Below are positions 39,066 to 52,179 of a stretch of DNA of 64,000 nucleotides, in pieces. Under the pieces are notes generated by a model that saw only the letters and a list, made by a program, of their open reading frames with translations, made no database searches and was not told the DNA's origin. The stretch is from Orthonyx spaldingii (taxonomy: Eukaryota; Chordata; Aves; Passeriformes; Orthonychidae): positions 918,441 through 982,440 of the forward strand of contig VZTJ01001619.1 in assembly GCA_013397795.1 (NCBI GenBank), read 5' to 3'. The first letter of the stretch is position 1. Each line of letters begins with the position of its first letter. The translations under genes and the position numbers were made by a program.

Positions 39066-39819
39066 TCAGGAAGGAAAACTTCCAGGACTCGGTAAAACAT
39101 AGAAAGTGTTCTTGGTAAGAAAATAAAACAGAATCTGGACCCCATCATATGTTCAAAACAAAAAGAACATTTTCAAATATACCTCCGATTTTAAGATATT
39201 CAAGAAGCTTTTATCACTTTGCATCACACTGTGGCTTGTGGAGTCTCAGCTGCCTTGTAAAATAAGATTTAAGATATTAAACCTGCTCTGATTCTGATGA
39301 AAACAAACCTGTACAATTCCTAAAAGAATGCAGCTGATTTTTGTAATAGTTTTCCTCATACTCCATCATATTGATCAAGCACTTAGGAGAAAACTCTTAG
39401 AAACTCCAATAAGACAGAAGAAACCCAAAAGCAACAGTGCTGACTGATGTGAGGCTGCAGAGACTTAAAAGCAGGGCAGTCCAGAGAAATTAGTTGGATT
39501 TGTAACCCATGTACCTCCAGTTTTATTTGTGCAGATCAGCACAGTGTTACCCCATTCAAAAGCACTGCTCCACTTTGCTGTGCGCAATTTAAAAACCTAC
39601 AGAGCTGACTGTGTTTTATTAGTGGAGAGCAGCTGGGGAGAGGAGAATTCCTACACAGCACCTTGTCATGTCAGAAACACAAGGCATTATTTTAATTAAT
39701 TGTTAAGCAATTTGTCTGCTCTACCACCAAACAACTTTCCCTCATGTGCAATCCACAGCCCTGCCAAGAGAACACTGCCAAATCACCACTCCCTCCACCT
39801 GAAAGCCATTTTCATAAGC

Positions 39820-40140
39820 TCTTGTTTAAAGTAGAGACCAAATGGTTATTGTACTTTTGTTAATGTAATGCAGCTCGATTATAACAACCTGTGGCAGATA
39901 CACAGGATTTGGACGTTCACGCTAACAGATGTCTGAGAAGGGAACAATTCTGTTTGGGTTGTTTACATGCCAGCAGAGCTTGTGCTGAACCTATATAAAA
40001 ACCATCTCCCTCCCCCCTGAACATATATATTAGAGAAAGGGCTGCATTAATCCCCAGTGTAAATCCACTGAAGCCAGCAGCGTTACATCAGCAATGAATG
40101 TGACCCTTTGTGGTTAGCTGACATTTATTTCAAAGCACAG
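39820..40140. promoter_or_regulatory. Candidate conserved noncoding element
   Basis: A repeat-free block with several known transcription-factor words: a SOX-like TTATTGT (about 39846), TAATCC of the OTX/CRX type (40048-40053) and a RUNX-like TGTGGTTAG (40109-40117). CpG sites are retained at CTCGATT, GGACGTTCACGC and GCAGCGTTAC. Only the motifs are seen; the regulatory role is inferred. Chance motif clustering in AT-rich DNA is the main alternative. Confidence 0.22.
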
Positions 40141-40397
40141 TCATGAATCCATCTTCCCCTGTCTGCCCACCTTCCTTAAGAGAGGATGTGCTGCACCAAA
40201 TAATGAAGTGAATTACTTGGTGGTGGCTCTCTGAGTTTGTGCTGAACTTCTCCAGTTATCTAAGGATATGGTTTCACATGTTTAACTTTTGTATTTGGAT
40301 AAAGGGATTATACCATGAGTAATGTCTAACAACCAGTGCATGTGGTTTATTTGCTTTGCAACATCTGCTGAATCTGCTGAAGCTCAAATCCAATTTG

Positions 40398-40422
40398 AAA
40401 AAAAAAAAAAAAATAAAAAAAA
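40398..40422. repeat. Poly-A tract
   Basis: A16, one T, then eight more A. Confidence 0.9.
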
Positions 40423-42079
40423 TCTGGAAACTAGCTAAAGTCTCAGCAATTTACCAGATTAGGGACAGTGCTTTTTTTCTTGAAGACAAATGTTCCCATG
40501 TCCATGAGAATACAAAATGGCCCTGCCTCAAACCCACCCACTGATTTACATCACTGGTGCCAGTAGGGAACGCAACAGTGAAAACAAAAATAAACAACAG
40601 AAGAACAACAAGGGGTAGAAAAATAAGTGCAGGACTGAGCAGAAATAGAATTTCCATGAGGATGTAATGCTGGGAGAGGGTGAGAATCAAACAACAGAGG
40701 AAAGGTTTTGCTGGTAAAGTAATAACACAATAGAGAAATTGTGCTGGACCTTTTCAAGGTTTCCTTGAACAAATCTTCAATTTGCAAAGGGTTTGGGTGG
40801 CCTGGCAATCTCCTTCTTTCTTTTCCCTGTGAACACTGACATGTGGAACATATCTTTGAAGACGTCCATGAGGAAAGTGACTCCATAACAGATGGATTTC
40901 CCTGTTTATTAGCAGGTACGAGCTAATGACAAACAGCACTGCTGCTATTACCTTGTGCTTAAATTATTTCCTTAGCAAAAGACCAGCACATTTAATGATT
41001 TCATGGAAAGAGAAAGCAGGAACACATTTCTAACTGTAAAGAAAAAGGTATCTGCCATTGTTTTGTTTTTTTTTTTTCAGGTTTGCTACTTATATTTTAA
41101 TTTCTCTCTTTTTTTTCAAGTGTTCATTAACATCCCTAATCCTTGTGTGCCAAAATAGAAACCCTTGGCCAGCAAGCATTACATTAGGGAACAAAAATCT
41201 TGGTCAAATCTTCTTTCACTTGGTCCTAACACAAAAAAGGAATTGGATTTATTCTTCTCGAAAAGGGATGCTTTCAGTAACAGCAATATTTTTATGTTTA
41301 TTTTCTAATATAAGTAAGAAAACAAAAAAAAAGAAACAAGCAGAAAAGAAAGCTGTTTTACTGATAACCAGTGTTTGGTGTGGCCCTCTTCAAGGGTTGT
41401 TAGAACATGGAATAAAAAGTTGGACACTGAGACTGAGTGGTCACTTCTGTATCCAAAAGAGACGAGTGAGGATTTTCATTTGAAGGTTACAAAACAACAG
41501 GAAAAGAAAGACGAGTGACAAAAATCGAATAAACTGAAAAATCTGAGGCTGTTTGAAGACTCTCTCTCACCATTTAGAGGGAAATCATCTCATCAGCAAA
41601 GCTTGCTGGTTCTCTTCCATTTCTCCATCTAGGGAAAGATCCTAAATTATGTGAACTCAAAAGAAGCTTGTTTAGATCATAGGCAATACCTGGATTTGTT
41701 ATCCAAGCATGGCAGTTTTATCTGTGTCATCATTTGGAAAGTTGTCTGTCCTGTCAGCATTTCTCTGAAGTGTGAAATAAAGACCCTACTTCTCTGATCA
41801 ACAATCCTTTTTATAGTCCCTACTTTTCAGCTAAACTTGGGAATTGTAAATGAAATTTAGCTTACCTTCATCTTCTAAAATATTGAACAAAAAGATGTAA
41901 TTTTAAAAACCCCAGAGCAACAATTTTCTTGATTCAGTGGCAAATTACAAGTTAACAGAAAAATTCTGGACTGTTTGAAAAGGCTTAGTTTAAGTGATAT
42001 TTACTGTAATAGCCACTGCACAGTTTGCTGTTCCATCCCAGAGCAACCATCAACTCAATTAACTGAGAGAATCAAGGTA

Positions 42080-42260
42080 TTTGGGGAATGTGCACCTCTA
42101 ATTAGTTGGAATTATTTGTGCAGTTAATTCATTTATGGATAGATTTCTCAGCAAGCCCACAGCTTCCACTGCTTGCTCACTGCTGCACTGGGCTTAATTG
42201 CCATTCTGTTTCTCTTAAAAACCTCAATGGGTAATTGAGTGCTGTAGGGGAATGCAGGTG
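42080..42260. promoter_or_regulatory. Candidate conserved noncoding element
   Basis: A repeat-free block with repeated homeodomain-like cores (CTAATTAG near 42100, GTTAATTC near 42124, CTTAATTGCC near 42193, GGTAATTGAG near 42230) spaced over about 140 bases. This density is suggestive of an enhancer but is not proof. No competing coding or transposon signal is visible. Confidence 0.22.
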
Positions 42261-43749
42261 AGGAGAGTGAGGTGTGTAAAGGACAGGCTGTCCTGAGTCA
42301 CAGAGCTGGAAAAGACAGCCTGAAAGGCCCTTTTTCTTCCTTCTGACAACTCCTACTGCCTAACCTGCACTTCTTGTTGGTAAAAATAGGCACCAGAGTG
42401 GTGATTGCACCTTTCCAGAGAGGGAATGTCCAGCTTGAACCTCACCTGGCAGACCCCAGACTGCTCCTGGCCAACCCTCCCTGCTGTGTTAAAGCAGCCT
42501 GACAAGGCAGGAAAGCAGTGACTCTGGCAAATGGTGCAATGATGCCTGGGCAGAGATTTCATGATTTCGTTACCACTGCAAATATCCACATCATAGACAC
42601 ACAAAACCCATAGAACACAGCGGTTTGCTTGTTAACTTCAAGCTTTTGTCACCAGTTCAGAGAGCAAAACCACAGCTCATTTTAGGAAAGTATACAAATA
42701 ATGAAAAAAATTATCAAATGTTGAGCCAGAAGATTTTGCTGTCTGACTCCATGAGGGAAGAGAAGACTCTTACATTTTTTTAACTTTTTATTTTTACTGC
42801 AAAGCACTCAAGACAGATTCTTTTTTTCCTTTTAGTGCACTTTGGATTTTGAAAGGACGTGGTTCTATTTAAATTAGCAGTTAGGCATCTGACCAAGTCA
42901 CTCATGATTAGAGCTATCCAAAAATACACGTCTGCTAAGAGGACTCTTATTTTTGACTAATTAGAACATAGAGAATTTTTATCAAACTGGATCAGTCACT
43001 GTTTAAAAATTACAAGGAAAGGATTGCAACCACTGAGCTCAGATATAGTTCCAGGGTACAGAAGTTACTGTCTTGTGACAGTAGAAAGAAAAGAAAACAG
43101 CTGCTGGAAAAAGTGAGATGGAAAAAACCAGGGAGTTTCTCTTTTACAGACAACATTTGGTGGCTGTCGTGCAGCTGAACCATCGCTGCGTTTCTGCTAA
43201 GGAATAATTTTCAGCTTAGCACAATACATATGAACCATTGAAAAAGAGTAAAATACCCCAATATTCTGTGATCCACTAGAACATGACACCCAATTCCTGA
43301 GGCAATTTATGACCAGAACAAACACCCTCATGCCAGCAGCACGCACAGAGTCTGACCAATGGTTTGTTCTGCCTCCCCCAGCCCCCTGAGTGCTGCAGGC
43401 TCATCCCCTGGGAACTGAGGAATATTTTCCTGACACCAAAGCAGAAATTCATCGTCCAGTGGCTGTAATTCAAGGACTTCCTGCTGAAGTTGCTCGCTTC
43501 CCTGAGGTGTGGTTTTAGACATGTCACTTCAACGTTTTTCCATCCTCTTTAGACTGGTGGCTGCAGCTGTTTGGGTTGCAAGGCACACAGGTCAGGGATG
43601 GTCACTGCTGGCTGGGGCAGCGCCACGGCCCTGACCACAGCCGAGGCTGCTGAGCGCTGCTGCAACACAAATTAGGATCTGGTGCTTGGCAGCTGACTGA
43701 AATTAGTGGGCTAGAGGGGAACTGAGGGACTTTCCAAGGGTTTTGGAGA

Positions 43750-43875
43750 AATCTTAGGCCAGCCACTTCCCATTCTGGATTCCAGCTTTTCCATCTGTAA
43801 GAACTGAGGGTGATATGCTGACTTCATGTGAAAGCGCTTGGGAACCTCCTTGAAAGCCAAATTCTAAAAACATGC
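43750..43875 (+). mobile_element. Old MIR-like SINE remnant with L2-type tail
   Basis: The order of phrases follows the amniote MIR/CORE-SINE 3' half. CTTAGGCCAGCCACTTCCC corresponds to the 'cttgggcaagtcactt' phrase, TTTTCCATCTGTAAGAACTG to 'tttccccatctgtaaaatgg', and GTGAAAGCGCTTGGGAACC plus TCCTTGAAAGCCAAATTCTA to the L2-like end 'aaagcgctttgagatccttggatgaaaggcgcta'. Spacing between the blocks is right. Divergence is high, as expected for an element that predates birds. The 5' tRNA-derived half is not recognisable upstream. Some MIR copies of this age have become regulatory elements; nothing here shows that directly. Confidence 0.6.
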
Positions 43876-46800
43876 CCCTCTGTCAGGAGTTATATCCCAT
43901 TTGTTTTAGTAATATTGGACAATGTGAATCACATTTTAACAAAACAAAACTAAAATTACTTCCTTAATATATAAACTTGGCTTGCCACTACCTTTGCTGA
44001 TGATACAAACACACAATATTTGGATGATGGGGGTTGGGCATTGATATTTGAAACATAGTTCATAGAAAAGATACATGGTGCCCTGCTATTAATGTCATCA
44101 GAGGAAAGATTATTTATGCTCTAGAGATTAAACCTGGATCTACTGGGTAGAAATAAATGCAGGTATGAGCCGTTTGACTGATTTTTAATTAGACATTTTA
44201 AGATGTATTTATTTTAACTGGCTTCAGGGACTGATCATTATTTATTGCCACATCAGGTTTTACTGGAAACTGGAGGCACAGGATTCATTTGCCAAACTCA
44301 CTGCAGACAGAAGGAGGGATAGACAAGTCTCAGTCAGGAACTGAGAGGATTTTGGAGGAAACCTTTTGATGACAAAGCAATCCCAAGAAGCAAACTTAAA
44401 GGAATTATATAATTTCTGCTGCTGGAAAGAAGTAGGGCCCATGTGGAGGCAACAGATGATACGGCAGCCTCCAGGAAGCCAGGGACTGAGCAGCACTTTC
44501 TCCCTAAAGCCTACAGCCCACATCCCCTGTACTCATCACTCAAACTCCCCCAAATGCCTCCCAGACAACAGATCCCTGCCCTCAGAGGTTCCCATTTCAT
44601 CCAATCCTTCTTATCCCACCCCTCAAAGCCCAGTATTTTCTGGAAACCACTCCTTCCCTGGGGTTCTAGCCTCTGTGGCAGCAGCACCAGCATCACTTGT
44701 AAAGGGGGTTTCAAGTCACTGTTCCCACTGCAGATGTGGGATTACACTCCCTGGCTCTTTTCCTGGGAAAATCAGCCAAGGGATAACACCATGAGTAAAA
44801 AGGCTTTGAACTGCAGAAGTCTCTTACTCCCACAAAACTACACTGATTTACTTTGCCTAGAGGGGGTACAGAGTAGAAATAGAGAGCAACGTTTCCAGGC
44901 AGCTCTCACAGATAAAATTATTACCTCTTTTTTCTGGCAAACTTTCCAGAGTCTTAGCACAAGACATGAGAGCAACAAATCTCCTTGGGCCTGGCTTTGT
45001 GGTCAAAAGGGGCATGCTTGGGAAAACAACCTGGTTCCCTCCACCACTCCCCAAGCCCTGAACAGTATTCCTGGATAAGTAACTCTCCAAGATGAGTCCC
45101 TGGACCAGAGTCTACCCTTTCAGCAATAAATCTCAGCTTCAAATGCTGCAGAGGCACCTCAGGAACAAGGGACAAACGCTGTGCCCAGGCTGCCTCTGCC
45201 AGCTGGGACCTGCAGGACACAGCTGACAGGGAAGGAGATGCTGCAGCACTGCTGCTCATTCTGCTTCCCCCTCTACAAAGAGAAAGGTATTTGTGAAGAT
45301 TTTCATGGCAAAGAAGCATACCTGAGGCCAAATAAGTTAAGGAGGTTCAGAAAATTTGTTAAGGACCAGAAAGAACATGTGGGAAAAATCACAGTCCAGT
45401 CATTTATACTTCTCTCCAGAAGCCAACAGCTAAAGACTAAAGGCAACATGCCCTCTAGCATACAAGAAACTAGATAATTATCTAATCAATTCAATACTTC
45501 TGAGAAGTGATGAATTCATTCAACGACTCTGTTTACAAGGCACTTTGAAGATGGATATCCAACGAAAGCTCTGTGTTGCGCACTGAGAAGTTACTGGCAT
45601 GTTTTGTTACCCGTGGACTTGTATTTCATTCTTGTCTGCCACAGGAAGGAAAAGGCTGAAATTTATAATTACCAGGGGTGCTTTTAAGTAGTGCAATGCT
45701 TCAGTAATACACACCAAAATAGGGGAAAAAACCCCAAAAGCAACCAAGCAAATCCTACACACACAAAACACTCAATGAAAAACCCCAACCAAGCAAAAAT
45801 AGAAAGAGAAATCCAGAATTTTCTCTTTTTAGTTTAGGAGGTGCTCTCATGCCTTCATCAAGTGGCACAACTGGCTTTAGTGGCAAGAAATAGATGAAGA
45901 ACTCACAACAGAATGGTAAATGAGAGCAATTAGGACAGAATTTACAGAAAAGCAATCAGCCAGCTGAGTGTCTCCCCTATTCATGTGACCAAGTGCCCTT
46001 AAAGCTCAGGTCTCCACCAGGAACTCAGACTCGCTGTGTAAATGTGGCAGAGTTTCTGAAGATTCCCCTTCCTTTCATTAAAAAACAAAACTCAAAACTT
46101 ATCCTTTTGATCATGGGGAAGTCCACAGGCCTTAGAAATATTTCAACTTTATTTCAGACTAACCCAGTGTTTTCAAAGTAGACACTAAACATAATATTGA
46201 TATGAATGAATAAATAAAGGACAAGTATTGTAGGTCAGCAAGTCAAAAGCTTCCCCCAGTTGCTGCCATCACACTGAGTTCATATTTGCTAACTTTTCCT
46301 ATCACACTGTTTTAAATCCCATATGTGCATCACAGTTCCAGCAGTGTTCAAAACAAAGCATCACCAATAGCTTGTTTAAGAAACAATTGTCTAGGCAGGA
46401 CACTGAACTTTGATCTGGAAATCTCTGAAAACAACCAGAGTGGGGAAACAAAAAGGAGAACCAATCTCCTACTAAGAGTGCAGTCTGGAGACTTCTTCAT
46501 CTTCATTACACACATATTCTTCAGTTCAGAAAGACTTAATTATCTACTGAGGATCTGACTCCGATCTAAGCCACTTCATGTTTTTAACAATGAGAGCTGT
46601 GTCACTGTGAGGAACTCTTCATACAGGTACACTACATACAGGTAATGACAAAATTATTACAAATAACTCCTAAAACTTCCCACATATGAAATCATACAAT
46701 GATTATTTTGGAGTGTTTCTTTCCAGAAGTCTCCTTGACTGTCCAATTCTGCTAAATCTCTATCACTTGCAGCACCACCCATGCTAATATGCCTCTCTTT

Positions 46801-49800
46801 TCTGTAGTACATTTTTCAGTTTTTTCCAGTTACTAAAGGATTTTTGTTTGTTGTTTTTGTTTTTCATTTATTACAACAGAAGAAAAGTGTTTACTAAAAT
46901 AATTCACAATATATCCTTCAAGTTCTGACTTTGCCTTGAGGATTTCTAAATATAACACTTCTACCTCTCAAACACAGCAGTAGTTACAGTCTGGCAAGAT
47001 CATTGTCCAAAGTGATGTGACACGTGGGACCAAGCTAAAGCAATGCTGTTCCTCTTGCAGATGAAGATAGAGTAATGCATTTGTGGGTTCATCTAATCCT
47101 TTCTTTGCTTTTTACAGGCCAAAGGTCCTCTGGGGAGCATTGCAAAGCATTCCCAAGTGCTGCACTCCACATTTAGGGGTTGGCTTTGCTGACAGATGTG
47201 AAAACACCTAGCCAGACATTCTCCAACCAATGCACAAGAGGATGCTGAAAGCATAAGTAATCACAGATAAACTTAAGAATAGTGTCCTTTTAGGATTTAG
47301 GCTATTTTATTCTGAGTTTTTTGTTTGCAATGAATTTATTGTTTACTGATATGCTTAGAATACAGACTTGCTGCTTTGTTGCTGCAGAAAGTCACCAGAT
47401 AAGATGAAACTCAAAATGAAGCAAGTGTCCAGTGTACGAAACCTAAATAATTTTAGAGTAATGAAGCAAGATAGTTTGGATCTCACTGGTACCATTTGAG
47501 GTCCTAAACATTTTCATTTAACATCAATTTATAATTGCCTCTAACCATTTTGCCTTTTCCTACGCCTCTTCTATCAGTTCCTTCCCAGCTTCATTTCTTG
47601 CATGTAGACACTGAAGCTCACAGTTATTTCCTGAAATGAATCACAATTTTAATCTTTCTAGCTCTCGTTCCCTTTCTACCACACATCTTCACATCCTGTA
47701 TTCACATGACACAGTGCTTGTTTTTAACGTGTTCCTCCAAGATTGAAACTTAGCACAGAATGTCACTGTCTATAAACCTTAATCCAAATCCCCATGGCTG
47801 TTCCTGAATAATTTAGAAAGCTAGTCACAAACTGATGGCTTTTCTTCCTTGTGGTAAGAAGAGTTTAGTATTGCTCAGGAAAGCTCTCTTATAGCACTAC
47901 TCTTTTCTGGGTGCAAATCCCTCACCAACATTCAAGATGATTTTTTTTTTAAGATTAAATTCATTACAGCAAAAAATGTTAATGAGCCTTAAACCTGACT
48001 TCTGGATGCTTTATTCTCTCAGCCTTCCCAGATGAATGCTTTATTCTCAGCCTCCTCAGCTGGCTGAACATTAAATAACCCAAAGATCTTTATAAAATCT
48101 TTTCAGGTACTTGCTCCATTTTGTCATGTTTCACTTGCATCTCATTTGGCAAAGGTGATTGATATTTTGAGGCCTTGGAAATAACAAGCTGGAGCACAGT
48201 TCACCGCCTGCTTGTGCTGCCAGGTGTTTCAGAAGCTGTGCTGAGCCAAAAGCTGGCAGTGAAAGGTGGAAGGGACTCCCCTCTGACCCACCAGGGCTAT
48301 CCAGTGGTCAGGGCATCACTCCTTGGTGATCTCTGAGGACTTAGTCAGCAAGGACCACTCTTCCTTCATTCAAAAAGTCCAGTTAGGAGGCAAGTGAGCT
48401 TTTGAACCACCAGCTCAGCCAGCCACAGCCATCTTACAGCTCTCAAACACCATTAATCAGTGTCAGAGCAGCAGCATCAAGTCAAAATATGGCCGCAGCC
48501 ACCGCTCCTGTCTCCCAAATAATTCCTATAGCTTCCATCCTTTTGCTCAGACTTCTTGATAAATTGATAAATTGTATTTTATATTGCTTTTCCTAGATGC
48601 TTTTTAACAAAGGAAAACATTTAAGCTTCCACATCATCTGGAAGTGAGCCCTGGATGTTACAGACACTGCAGCAGAGAGGAGGAAAAGAGGCGACATTTC
48701 TGTGATCTTCAGATGACAACACACATTAGTATTATGAGGGAAATAAGGCTCTCTTTGAAAGACATTCACAGCACTTCAATAGTATTCAGCTCTGATCTTT
48801 ATCTAGGCTTCTATTTGTTTGGGTTTGTTGTTTTTTTTTTTTTTAAATCACATCTATTGAACTTGGAGGTCACAAATCAAAGAACAGAGTCACTGCTGCA
48901 GAGGTGCTCCCTCATTTCTTTGCTGCCATTAATTGCTCCAGCCCTATATGCTTGAATGAACCCAGTTCTTAATTTTTTAGTTGTCCTCAGGCACTCATTG
49001 AAAAGTCTGTCAAAAATCTATTTGCCAAAGACAGATTCAGCAATGGAACACAACTTTACTTGCCTATCATACAAAGGCAAAAATCTATTTTTTTCCTTTG
49101 TCATCACTGTTTTGAAAACTTTGGTGTGTTAAAGTATGAATAAATGAGCTGTACTTGCTGTTACTTATTCAAGAGATGAAGATGACAAAGGTGTCAAAAC
49201 AAACAAGAAACACTGATCTACTGAAAATATTTTGTCTAAAAGCTCTCAGAAATCCTTTCGTAGCATATACCACACATCTCTTCTTAATGTGGTATTACTG
49301 AACAGGGTAAGAATTGAGCAGATTTTCGTTAAGTCACCACTCACAGACAGATAATCTTCTGTATAGAGGAAACTCACACTGGGATTTCTCCATGTGAAAC
49401 TACTAAAAACACACACAAAACACAAATGGGCCGAAACCACAAACAAGTTTCCAGCCCACAATATAGGAGTACACATTCCCTTCTCCAAATAAAATCTCCC
49501 ACTGATGTCAGAAGGGCCAGAATAGCACCTTCAATCCAACATCTGCTTCTCAATATTTGATCACATCACTAGAGAAAAGTGTGAGGACAGAAAAAAGTAT
49601 GGTTGCTACTTGGAATAAATTAGAGTAGCATAACTGCATAAAACGCATGAACTCAGGATATTTATTCACCACTCAACTCCCAAGGTGCTGAACCACTCTC
49701 CTAAACCAGAGTCTGTGAATTGATCATTTTTGTCCCTTAGTCATGAAACTTTCGATGCCATAAAGGATAGAAGATGTTTATAAAAGCAATGCAATACAAA

Positions 49801-50639
49801 TATTTAAAAGTCTTTAGAGCTGCCAGGTGAAGATGCTGATTTTAAACACAGCATTCACCATTTCTGAGTAGGATCAGATAGCTCGTTATGTGCCTTGAGA
49901 TTGCAGTGAGGTTCTGAAGTAGAGCGATTTTTAGGACACTGGAGACGCAGTTACCTCATCTTCCCTGCTCCAGAGTATGGCTGCCCTGGCCATCCTTTGG
50001 AGGAAGGGAAAACACTCATTAGTTATTAATTTGTCCTGGCCATCCCACTTCTCTCCTCAATCCCAGGGTGATTTTAACACCATGATTTGTTTCATTGCCA
50101 TTCAATGCCACTTGCAGAAGAGTCTCCAGTAAAGCCTATGTACATTTTTTTTCCTACTAGTACAACTTTGACATTCAGTGGGATTTTTTTTTTCCTGATA
50201 ATTTTTCTTTCTTTTTAATTATATCTGCTGAGACTACACAGGGTGAAGGTGAATATTTTGCTCCCCTCACGTACTAGAAGATATAAAGTGTATTGATCAT
50301 CATAGCTGATGTCAAACACCCAACAGCCATTTGTAGATAGCAGAGCAAGCAAAGAGAAGGAGAAATAGTTGTAATAAGGTTAAAACCTAGAGTGAAAGTA
50401 GTTTAAAAACCCCAAAAAACAGAATAAAGGTACAAAATCCTTCACTGATAATTTAGGCATGCTAGGGAGAGAACGTTGAAACCTGAGCGGTGTGGTCAAA
50501 ACCCAAGGGTACAGAAGGAAATAGTACTCTGAGAAAACCAAGAGTAAAACACTATATAAGGTACTGCTAAGAGATGATCCAGGTGGGAGACTGGAAAGGA
50601 TGTAAATTACAGTCCAGGAAGTGCTCACAGAAGGAATAA
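43876..50639. other. Unique noncoding stretch, no gene seen
   Basis: It includes the stop-poor stretch at 44.25-45.48 kb, open in several frames on both strands (longest 211 codons from a GTG, about 174 codons from its first ATG near 44554). None is recognisable. A short imperfect duplication lies at 48005-48052. Splice-acceptor-like words (TTCCTCTTGCAG near 47060, CTTTTTACAG near 47118) occur without convincing donors. The rest is unique AT-rich DNA. Confidence 0.6.
48005..48052 (+). repeat. Imperfect short direct repeat
   Basis: GATGCTTTATTCTCTCAGCCT (48005-48025) recurs as GAATGCTTTATTCTCAGCCT (48033-48052) with a period of about 28 bases. The copies differ by a CT-dinucleotide gain or loss. 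Confidence 0.8.
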
Positions 50640-50745
50640 AATCCTTTTCACCTATTCCTATTGAAAAAACACCTCCAAACCATCCAACCAAAAACAACAC
50701 AAACCCACAACAAACCAACTCACACAACCAAACGACAAAAAACCT
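50640..50745 (+). repeat. C/A-only low-complexity tract
   Basis: About 90 bases of the plus strand are almost free of G and T: CCAAACCATCCAACC, ACAACACAAACCCACAAC, CACACAACCAAACGAC. It shows strong strand asymmetry. The overlapping open frame encodes a Pro/Asn/Thr-rich string produced by the repeat and is not called. Confidence 0.8.
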
Positions 50746-50817
50746 CTTTTATAGCTTAAGACTTCTCAAGCTTATTGTGTTTCAGTTGCAGTTTTATCAA
50801 AACATTAAGTAAAATAG

Positions 50818-50829
50818 AAAAAAAAAAAG

Positions 50830-50860
<31 letters not shown>

Positions 50861-50861
50861 A
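50818..50861 (+). repeat. (A12G) tandem repeat, 13-base period
   Basis: A11 G, A12 G, A12 G, A6: interrupted poly-A with a regular 13-base spacing of G at 50829, 50842 and 50855. It is followed after a short gap by another A/C4-rich stretch (50882-50925). Confidence 0.9.
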
Positions 50862-52179
50862 TAAAGGCTAACAGCACAGGCAAAAAAAACCCCCAACCAA
50901 ATCAAACCTCAAACAAAAAAAGCAAGCACCATCCAGTTTCTGAAACACTACTATTTCAAAATCTACAAGTCAAGGTACAAGGTACATTAAGAAGTCCATC
51001 TGAGGTACAATAGCAGAAAAAAAAATAAATTAATGAATTAAAGAATTATATACTTTTGGACCCTTTACACTCTCTTTTTTTCCCTAAGGTTGTTTTTTTT
51101 TGTGAAATGTGTGATAAGTTTAGGGTATCTGGGCAGAAAAATGTGGTGGTAAAATTCAAAATGTGTCACTGTATTCAAAGAGTTGGGGTTTTCCTTCCCC
51201 TGATTTTCAGTGTTGTACCTGGTTTTGACTATGGTCACAACAAAATAGTGCACAGAGGCAGAACCTCAAATCTACATTGCAGAAGAAAATGACACCTGTG
51301 GAAGAGGAAACTTCATTAAGATGAACACTAAACTCCAATTATAACCCCAACTATGATGGTCAAACCTCCCATGTGAGTTTTGCTGTGGCCTTCTCAAGTC
51401 ATGGTTTTTTGTCTTCCTCATCTAAAAGAGTCAGGTGACTGTCTGAAAATACACATTGTATGGCATAGGATTTTATTTCTCCATGTTCCTCCCATGAGAG
51501 CTTCTGAAAGTTTTGCAACTCTCCACCTTGACAGGTTTGAAGATGGATTTATTAATTTCCTGACACTCTGGCAGCAACTGCTGTGATAAAAAGGTAATAG
51601 CAAGAAGAAGAATAGGCGTCACTTCCCTGCATTAATCCATAATAGCGTTTCACATTCTTTAAATCCCTTCCTCTCCCATGAAGTCACCAGTGTAGGGTGA
51701 TGGAGCAATAATGAAATTCTGCTCTAGTGAAGGAGGCAAAAAGAAGCCTTTCAGTCTCCACAATGAAATATGAAAACTGAAATTCGTGTCCAAGTTGTTC
51801 CCTGAAAAGCACCCCTCCTGTAAAAGGTTTGCACAGTGCCTGTCTAAAGAAGTGCAACTGCTGCATTGTCAAATTATTCCTTCAAGAGGGGACATTAAGT
51901 TGTCCCCAACAAACTCATACCCCTCTGAAATCTACAGTTCAGGGCTGGATTTCTTTGTACTCATCAACATTGGAGATCGATGATTATGCACATCTCTAGT
52001 GGAGCAACAATTCATTAATCTTGAATTTATTTCTTGCAACAGAACATTAAGTGCCCTAAAACATCCAGGGCACAGATTGCCTTATGGAACTAACACAAAG
52101 TGAAAAGCTGTACAAGGAAGGTACTAGCACAAGACAGATACACACTAAATAAATGTTATTATGGAAAAATGGCAATTAA
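50862..52179. other. Unique noncoding stretch, no gene seen
   Basis: An A/C-rich tail to about 50930, then unique AT-rich sequence. Frames of 60-78 codons only, overlapping on both strands and unrecognised. Confidence 0.6.

Larger units (their letters stand above)
35506..43749. other. Unique noncoding stretch, no gene seen
   Basis: Unique AT-rich sequence with A runs at 39040-39065 and 40398-40422, a T run at 41066-41077 and a single N at 38165. Several repeat-free blocks look enhancer-like (36820-36990, 39820-40140, 42080-42260). Frames reach 130-141 codons (37254-37646 and 41058-41483); none is recognisable, and the latter runs through T- and A-rich low complexity. Confidence 0.6.

Noticed and set aside
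42290..42340. CR1-like phrase (GTCACAGAGCTGGAAAAGAC)
   Set aside because: The match is too short and not followed by other CR1 sequence.
48246..48300. Possible fourth CR1 3' end (GGTGGAAGGGACTCC resembles GGTTGGAAGGGACCT)
   Set aside because: Only one short phrase matches. The terminal repeat and the next CR1 phrases are missing.
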